Positions 1 through 3,345 of a stretch of 5,429 bases of DNA are shown here, in pieces. Origin of the DNA: Syntrophomonadaceae bacterium. Its GTDB lineage: Bacteria; Bacillota; Dethiobacteria; DTU022. Below the pieces are notes generated by a model. It was given only the letters and a program-made list of their open reading frames with translations. It was not told where the DNA came from and searched no databases. Numbering within the stretch: position 1 is the stretch's first letter; each line of letters opens with the position of its first letter. The position numbers and the translations under genes are program-made. The stretch lies in contig SLQM01000009.1 of the NCBI GenBank assembly GCA_007131435.1, forward strand, positions 1 to 5,429. Reading direction: 5' to 3'.

Positions 1-22
1 AAAAAGCCCGAAAACCCTTACC

Positions 23-98
23 TGGTGGACGTGAGGGGATTCGAACCCCTGACCTCTTGAATGCGAGCCAAGTGCTCTCCCAACTGAGCTACACGCCC
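23..98 (-). tRNA. tRNA-Ala, anticodon CGC, with encoded CCA
   Basis: Read on the minus strand this folds into a complete 76-nt cloverleaf. The acceptor stem is GGGCGTG paired with CACGTCC, the D arm contains GCTC/GAGC, the anticodon stem CTTGG/TCAAG carries the loop CTCGCAT, and the T arm is AGGGG-TTCGAAT-CCCCT. The anticodon is CGC, which reads the alanine codon GCG. The acceptor stem has the G3-U70 wobble pair that alanyl-tRNA synthetase recognises, and the discriminator base is A, so the alanine identity is well supported. The 3' CCA is encoded (bases 23-25). A promoter lies directly upstream at 109-137. No convincing terminator is visible in the 22 bases left before the window edge, so the transcript may continue outside. 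Confidence 0.97.
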
Positions 99-108
99 TC
101 GCAGAGGT

Positions 109-137
109 ATTATAGCAAATCGACTTCTATTAAGCAA
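109..137 (-). promoter_or_regulatory. Sigma-A-type promoter of the tRNA-Ala gene
   Basis: On the minus strand there is TTGCTT (132-137), a 17-bp spacer and a perfect TATAAT (109-114). The predicted start is near base 102, only a few nucleotides before the mature tRNA 5' end at 98, so the primary transcript would have a very short leader. It lies just after the terminator of the upstream gene, which makes the tRNA an independent unit. This is a prediction from motifs only. Confidence 0.72.
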
Positions 138-144
138 GGGAAGC

Positions 145-174
145 AAAAACCCGGCCACTTAGGTGAACCGGGCT
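145..174 (-). terminator. Rho-independent terminator after the GlsB-like gene
   Basis: On the minus strand the arms CCCGG (168-172) and CCGGG (150-154) pair perfectly, and an inner CAC/GTG pairing (163-165 with 156-158) tightens the loop. The hairpin is followed at once by five T (145-149). It lies about 50 bases past the stop of the small membrane-protein gene and upstream of the tRNA promoter, so it isolates the two transcripts. Confidence 0.8.
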
Positions 175-225
175 ATATATATCTTACACTTTTCGCGTTT
201 GTTATCTCTTCGTCCATAAAGTTTA

Positions 226-477
226 TTATTTTTTTAATAGACTTAAAACAAACAAAACAACAACAGCGCCGCCTGTTGCAACAAGGATAGAGGCTAAATT
301 TAAGCCTGTAACTGCGTAGGGCAGGTTGAATATCTGCGTAGAAAGCCATCCTCCTACAACAGCTCCTATGATCCCTATGATGATGTTTCCCAGCAATCCG
401 AAGCCTCCGCCCTTTATAACCATGCTTGCCAGCCATCCTGCAACGGCTCCAACAATCAACCAGGATAATAGACCCAT
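226..477 (-). CDS. GlsB/YeaQ/YmgE family small membrane protein
   Basis: This 83-residue protein is almost entirely hydrophobic and glycine-rich. It has three likely membrane segments at about residues 3-20, 28-50 and 58-80, and ends in a short basic tail (LLKK). The central stretch with GNIIIGIIGAVVGGWL is the hallmark of the transglycosylase-associated/GlsB family (Pfam Transgly_assoc), whose members are usually 80-90 residues, so it is full length. The family is widespread and often linked to envelope or general stress, but its biochemical role is not established, and the transglycosylase name rests on weak association. The ATG start is supported by GGAGG at 487-491 with a 9-nt gap. It is monocistronic: promoter at 510-537, terminator at 145-174, and a divergent gene upstream. 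Family assignment is firm; function is not. Confidence 0.93.
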   Translation of the reverse strand: MGLLSWLIVGAVAGWLASMVIKGGGFGLLGNIIIGIIGAVVGGWLSTQIFNLPYAVTGLNLASILVATGGAVVVLFVLSLLKK

Positions 478-492
478 AACTTAAAACCTCCA

Positions 493-501
493 TGTTATAA
501 T
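493..501 (+). promoter_or_regulatory. Candidate extended -10 promoter for the ferredoxin-like gene
   Basis: The plus strand carries TGTTATAAT, a perfect TATAAT (496-501) preceded by the TGn of an extended -10 element. No good -35 lies at 16-18 bp upstream, which extended -10 promoters can tolerate. It would give a leader of about 70 nt before the ATG at 578 and would place the start inside the divergent promoter region. A second -10-like string, TATACT (527-532), also lacks a -35. The choice between them is uncertain. Confidence 0.4.
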
Positions 502-509
502 GTGATATA

Positions 510-537
510 TTTATAAGCACTACATATATACTATCAA
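510..537 (-). promoter_or_regulatory. Candidate sigma-A promoter of the GlsB-like gene
   Basis: On the minus strand there is TTGATA (532-537), a 16-bp spacer and TATAAA (510-515), giving a start near base 503 and a leader of about 25 nt that contains the GGAGG ribosome site. The 100-bp divergent region is very AT-rich, so chance -10-like strings are common, but the spacing and placement fit. Confidence 0.55.
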
Positions 538-577
538 CAGTTTGGTAACGGAGTCAAATAACATTGGGAGGTAGAAT

Positions 578-1642
578 ATGACCGCAGACATTTACCGCCA
601 GCTGCAGGAAAGACTTGACACCTACGCAGTGGGTTTTCCCGCTACAGAATCAGGGGTTGAAATTAAGATTTTGAAAAAGCTCTTCAGCGAAGATGATGCT
701 GAGCTTTTCCTGGCTCTCAGTCCTTCACTGGAAAGCCCGGCAGACATTGCCGGCAGGTTGAATCTAAGGGCAGATATACTGGAAGAAAAGCTGGAGGACA
801 TGGCCTCAAGGGGCCTGCTTTTCCGCTTAAGGAAAAACAGGCAGGTCAGGTACGGGGCAACAGCATTTATCCATGGCATCTTTGAATTTCAGCTTCCGCG
901 CATGGATCTTGAACTGGCTGAATTGATCGAGCAATACCTGAATGAAGGGCTGGATAAATCGATGATTGCTGTCAAGGGGACATTTTTAAGAACCATTCCT
1001 GTTGCCGCATCAATTCCGCCGGAGCATCGAGTTGCATCTCTAGATGATGCTGCAGAAATCCTGAAAAATGCAGGGAAAATAGTCCTGGCTGATTGTATCT
1101 GCCGGAAGAGCAGGGAAGTAGCGGAAAAATCCTGCGACGCTCCGCTTGAAGTCTGCTTTTTATTTGGTTCCATGGGGCAGTATTACCTGGATAACGGAAT
1201 GGGCAGGGAGATTGACAGTGTTGAAGCTATCGCCATTGTAGCCAAAGCCCAGGAAGCCGGGCTGGTTACACAACCGGCCACATCAGCAAACCCCAGTGGA
1301 ATGTGTAACTGCTGTGGTGATTGCTGCGGCGTTCTGGCTTCGATCAAGAGAGACCCGAACCCTGCTGAACTGGTTTATTCCAACAATTTTGCAGCGGTTG
1401 AGGCAGAAAGCTGCACGGAGTGTGAAATTTGCCTACCCAGCTGTCACATGGAAGCAATTAAAATGTCAGAAGACGGCCCGGCTGTAATCCTTGAAAACCG
1501 CTGCATCGGATGCGGGGTTTGTATTACACAATGCCCGGACGATGCAATAAAACTGAAAGAAAAGCCGGAAGAGAAGCGCAGACCGCTGCCGCAAAACAGC
1601 TTTGAACAGATGATGAAGATGCTGGAAGTCAGAAACAGCTGA
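578..1642 (+). CDS. Winged-helix-like / cysteine-rich / two-[4Fe-4S] ferredoxin-domain protein
   Basis: This 354-residue, probably cytoplasmic protein has three parts. Residues about 29-95 are helical and end in a basic stretch (RLRKNRQVRYG), resembling a winged helix. Residues 170-260 are a cysteine-rich core with CICRKS (C173, C175), C186, C193 and the dense GMCNCCGDCC run (C243, C245, C246, C249, C250). Residues 279-319 are a two-cluster ferredoxin domain, CTECEICLPSC (C279, C282, C285, C289) and CIGCGVCITQCP (C309, C312, C315, C319), which should hold two [4Fe-4S] clusters. I recognise the architecture as a recurring 'ferredoxin' protein of anaerobes with no established function; electron transfer or redox-dependent regulation are inferences. 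The fourth cysteine of the first motif is followed by His rather than the usual Pro. The ATG is supported by GGGAGG (566-571). The gene stands alone, divergent from the GlsB-like gene and convergent with hypB. Confidence 0.88.
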   Translation: MTADIYRQLQERLDTYAVGFPATESGVEIKILKKLFSEDDAELFLALSPSLESPADIAGRLNLRADILEEKLEDMASRGLLFRLRKNRQVRYGATAFIHGIFEFQLPRMDLELAELIEQYLNEGLDKSMIAVKGTFLRTIPVAASIPPEHRVASLDDAAEILKNAGKIVLADCICRKSREVAEKSCDAPLEVCFLFGSMGQYYLDNGMGREIDSVEAIAIVAKAQEAGLVTQPATSANPSGMCNCCGDCCGVLASIKRDPNPAELVYSNNFAAVEAESCTECEICLPSCHMEAIKMSEDGPAVILENRCIGCGVCITQCPDDAIKLKEKPEEKRRPLPQNSFEQMMKMLEVRNS

Positions 1643-1664
1643 TTTGAAATATTGTATTTGTGAT

Positions 1665-1703
1665 AAAGGGCTGCTTAGCCTACAGCGGGAGGGGCAGCTC
1701 TTT
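1665..1703 (+). terminator. Hairpin terminator between convergent genes
   Basis: AAAGGGCTGC (1665-1674) pairs with GCAGCTCTTT (1694-1703) over 10 bp with a single G-U pair and a 19-nt loop. It is followed on the plus strand by a pyrimidine- and T-rich tail (CTATTTCTTTTC). It begins 22 bases after the ferredoxin-like stop codon and spans the end of hypB, whose TAA is at 1675-1677. On the minus strand the hairpin also forms, but the tail is only weakly T-rich, so two-way use is possible but less certain. Confidence 0.55.
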
Positions 1704-2355
1704 CTATTTCTTTTCGGAGCCAGCTGCACCATTCATCCAGGCCTTCCCCGGTCGTGCAAGAGGTTTTGAATATGCAAATATCAGGATTTAAACTGCGCAC
1801 CCTGGCTTCGAGCGCTTCCAGGTTGAAGTTGGAAATTTCCAGGTAGTCAATTTTATTGATCACCAGTGCATGGCACACAGAAAACATGAGTGGATACTTT
1901 AATACCTTGTCATCGCCTTCGGGCACACTTAAGATCATTGCTTTCCGGTTTTCTCCCAGGTCAAAATCTGCCGGGCAGACAAGATTGCCGATATTTTCAA
2001 TGATTACCGCATCAACTGCGTCCAGCTCAACATTATCCAGCCCTGCCTTCACCATGGAAGCATCCAGGTGACAGGCCCCGCCTGTGCGCAGTTGGACAGC
2101 GCTAACACCCTCTTTTGCAACTTTCTCAGAGTCAACCTGGGATTCAATATCTCCTTCAATCACTGAAAAACTATATTCGTCTTTCATCCTGCGCAGGGTT
2201 TCAATAATCAGACTTGTTTTTCCAGCCCCGGGGGATGCCATCAGGTTCAGCATAAATATCCCCCTGCTGTGCAGATCCGTCCTGATCAGTTCAGCCAGCC
2301 CCTGGTTATCGGCCAGGATACTTTCCTTGATATTAATTAATCGAATTTCATCCAT
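1675..2355 (-). CDS. hypB: Hydrogenase nickel incorporation GTPase HypB
   Basis: HypB is a cytoplasmic SIMIBI-class GTPase that works with HypA to deliver nickel to the large subunit of [NiFe]-hydrogenase. The 226-residue product shows the P-loop ASPGAGKT (40-47), the acidic EGDI (67-70), the metal-site GGACHLDA with C95 and H96, ENIGNLVCP with C127, and the guanine-specificity motif NKID (167-170), followed by TSCTTGEG near the end. The residues that bind metal at the dimer interface are present. The N-terminal cysteine nickel site and the His-rich tract of some HypB proteins are absent, so this is the short form, of normal length for that type. It follows hypA with a one-base TGATG overlap and the SD-like GGGGTGAT just upstream, which suggests translational coupling. 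No hydrogenase or other hyp gene is visible, so the client enzyme is unknown. Confidence 0.97.
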   Translation of the reverse strand: MDEIRLINIKESILADNQGLAELIRTDLHSRGIFMLNLMASPGAGKTSLIIETLRRMKDEYSFSVIEGDIESQVDSEKVAKEGVSAVQLRTGGACHLDASMVKAGLDNVELDAVDAVIIENIGNLVCPADFDLGENRKAMILSVPEGDDKVLKYPLMFSVCHALVINKIDYLEISNFNLEALEARVRSLNPDICIFKTSCTTGEGLDEWCSWLRKEIERAAPPAVG

Positions 2356-2702
2356 CAGATCACCCCAATGCTCTCGATTATAAATTCATTTCCTGCTATT
2401 ACCCTGCAGCTTGCGCTGCCGCAGCCTGGGCAGCTAATTTCAGCCTGTTTTAAATCTGCCCCGAAGTTGGCCTGGCATTCCACACATTCCATTGTTACCG
2501 GAATAGTTTTCAGCACAATTTTTCCTCCCTCGGCGATGGTTCCCCGGCTGAGGTAATCAAAATAGCGCTGCATCCACTCTTCCGTAAAGTCGCGCAGTTC
2601 GCCCACCTGCAGGTTGATGCTGATCACCCGCTGTGCTTTATTCTCCTCGGCGTATTTTAAAACCAGCTTTAAAAGCTCTTCCGTAACAGCAAGTTCGTGA
2701 AT
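2355..2702 (-). CDS. hypA: Hydrogenase maturation nickel metallochaperone HypA, apparent ATT start
   Basis: HypA binds nickel at its extreme N-terminus and passes it to HypB and the hydrogenase large subunit. The family begins Met-His-Glu-Leu, with the amino terminus and His2 as nickel ligands. Here the matching HELAVTEELL follows an ATT codon (2702-2700), with AAGGGG (2711-2716) 8 nt before it. Starting there gives 115 residues, the normal family length, with the zinc-binding pairs C73/C76 and C91/C94 (CVEC and CPGC) and E35 in VGEL. The only in-frame ATG upstream (2774) would add 24 residues, lacks an SD and lies upstream of the likely promoter. An ATT start is therefore preferred; a single-base sequencing error at an original ATG is the main alternative. 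The gene overlaps hypB by one base. Confidence 0.93.
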   Translation of the reverse strand: MHELAVTEELLKLVLKYAEENKAQRVISINLQVGELRDFTEEWMQRYFDYLSRGTIAEGGKIVLKTIPVTMECVECQANFGADLKQAEISCPGCGSASCRVIAGNEFIIESIGVI

Positions 2703-2716
2703 AATAAAAACCCCTT
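2703..2716 (-). promoter_or_regulatory. Ribosome binding site that decides the hypA start
   Basis: AAGGGG at 2711-2716 is separated by 8 nt from the ATT codon that precedes the conserved HEL of HypA. No comparable site precedes the upstream in-frame ATG (2774) or the in-frame TTG (about 2723). It is the main DNA evidence that translation begins at the ATT. Confidence 0.65.
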
Positions 2717-2741
2717 CGATCAAGTATTCTAATAATACTAT

Positions 2742-2770
2742 ACTATAAATAAATTGCTTAAGATCATTAA
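2742..2770 (-). promoter_or_regulatory. Candidate promoter of hypAB
   Basis: On the minus strand there is TTAATG (2765-2770), a 17-bp spacer and TATAGT (2742-2747). The -10 matches the consensus at five of six bases; the -35 is weak. The start would be near 2735, giving a leader of about 33 nt with the AAGGGG site well placed. The short dyad ATCAT-N5-ATGAT (2763-2777) overlaps the -35 and could be an operator, but it matches no regulator I can name. Confidence 0.5.
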
Positions 2771-2818
2771 CCATGATAATTTACAATTGACATACAGCGC
2801 CTGGTGGTGTAATGTAAA

Positions 2819-2824
2819 TATAAT
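2819..2824 (+). promoter_or_regulatory. Perfect -10 hexamer upstream of perR
   Basis: TATAAT at 2819-2824 on the plus strand is a consensus -10 that overlaps the left end of the PerR box. No good -35 is found at 16-18 bp; a consensus TTGACA (2787-2792) is 26 bp away, which is too far for a normal promoter. A second option downstream is the extended -10 TGTTATAAA (2845-2853). Either would be occluded by a repressor bound at 2821-2847. Confidence 0.45.
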
Positions 2825-2835
2825 AATCATTACAA
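2821..2835 (+). promoter_or_regulatory. PerR box (Fur-family operator)
   Basis: TAATAATCATTACAA matches the Bacillus PerR box, TTATAAT-N-ATTATAA, at 12 of 14 defined positions in the 7-1-7 arrangement. It lies 54 bases before the perR start and overlaps a perfect TATAAT, the position expected for an autoregulated repressor site. The neighbouring gene order (Fur-family regulator plus katG) supports the assignment. The region is AT-rich, which lowers the weight of the match somewhat. Confidence 0.65.
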
Positions 2836-2847
2836 GTTTAAACTTGT
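2832..2847. repeat. Perfect 16-bp palindrome in the perR leader region
   Basis: ACAAGTTTAAACTTGT reads the same on both strands. After one mismatched pair two further outer pairs match, giving 20 of 22 bases across 2829-2850. It shares four bases with the PerR box and ends next to the TATAAA at 2848-2853. It could be a second operator or, if transcription starts upstream, a short hairpin at the 5' end of the perR-katG mRNA. Confidence 0.85.
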
Positions 2848-2889
2848 TATAAATGCCGACTTTTAAAAAAATTGTAAGAGAGCTGGCGC

Positions 2890-3345
2890 ATGGACCTTCA
2901 AGCAAAAAATCTATCAGCGGAGTTAAGCAAGAGAAATATCCGCCCATCTTACCAGAGAATTAAAGTACTCGAGTACCTGATCAAAAACCAGTTTCACCCT
3001 ACGGCAGATCAGATATTCACAGGCCTGCAGGGCGAAATACCCACCCTGTCAAAATCTACTATATACAACACATTAAATACTTTCATCCAATCCGGACTGG
3101 TTAGAGTATTAAATATTGAAGACAACGAAACCCGCTATGACATAATCACTGAAAGCCACGGGCATTTTAAATGCGAAACATGCGGGGCTATCTTCAATTT
3201 CAAGATCAATATTGATTCTTTTGCCACTGAAGAGTTAAAGGGGTTTAAAGTGATTGATAAAAATGTATATTTTAAAGGTGTTTGCCCTAAATGCCTTTTA
3301 AATATAAATCAAGGCAAAAATAACCGAAAGGAGAATGTTTTATGA
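2890..3345 (+). CDS. perR: Fur-family peroxide-responsive regulator, PerR-like
   Basis: PerR is a dimeric cytoplasmic repressor that senses H2O2 by iron-catalysed oxidation of metal-binding histidines. This 151-residue product has the Fur winged helix (about 10-85, with STIYNTLNTF as recognition region) and a C-terminal dimer domain with a structural zinc site, C95/C98 (CETC) and C132/C135 (CPKC). Aligning with Bacillus PerR, the regulatory ligands H36, D84, H90 and H92 are present, but the fifth, usually Asp104, is Asn103 here (AIFNF). Gene order with katG, the overlap with it and the PerR box upstream all favour PerR over Fur or Zur. The ATG at 2890 is preceded by a modest AAGAGAG (2876-2882). 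Codons are much more AT-rich than in katG. Family is certain; the PerR subtype is likely. Confidence 0.88.
   Translation: MDLQAKNLSAELSKRNIRPSYQRIKVLEYLIKNQFHPTADQIFTGLQGEIPTLSKSTIYNTLNTFIQSGLVRVLNIEDNETRYDIITESHGHFKCETCGAIFNFKINIDSFATEELKGFKVIDKNVYFKGVCPKCLLNINQGKNNRKENVL
3327..3333 (+). promoter_or_regulatory. Ribosome binding site that sets the katG start
   Basis: AAAGGAG lies inside the last codons of perR, 8 nt before the ATG at 3342. That ATG forms an ATGA overlap with the perR stop codon at 3343-3345, so katG translation is likely coupled to perR while also having its own strong site. Confidence 0.85.

Noticed and set aside
1..22. Possible terminator after the tRNA (GGGC followed by five T on the minus strand).
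   Set aside because: No matching arm for a stable hairpin is found inside the window; the T-run is at the very edge, so it cannot be called.
173..520. 115-residue minus-strand reading frame overlapping the GlsB-like gene.
   Set aside because: It overlaps a recognisable family member in another frame, is rich in Arg and Cys without a pattern, and has no suitable ribosome site.
1675..2355. HypB as a truncated protein because it lacks the N-terminal cysteine and His-rich nickel regions.
   Set aside because: Short HypB proteins starting near the GTPase domain are a normal type; the start is fixed by the one-base overlap with hypA.
2355..2774. HypA translated from the upstream ATG as a 139-residue protein.
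   Set aside because: It adds 24 residues before the conserved HEL, lacks a ribosome site, and the ATG lies upstream of the best promoter; the length then exceeds the family norm.
2787..2824. TTGACA (2787-2792) and TATAAT (2819-2824) as one strong perR promoter.
   Set aside because: The spacer is 26 bp, far beyond the 16-18 bp of sigma-A promoters and the 19-20 bp of MerR-type promoters. With 17 bp the -10 would be TAATGT, a poor match.
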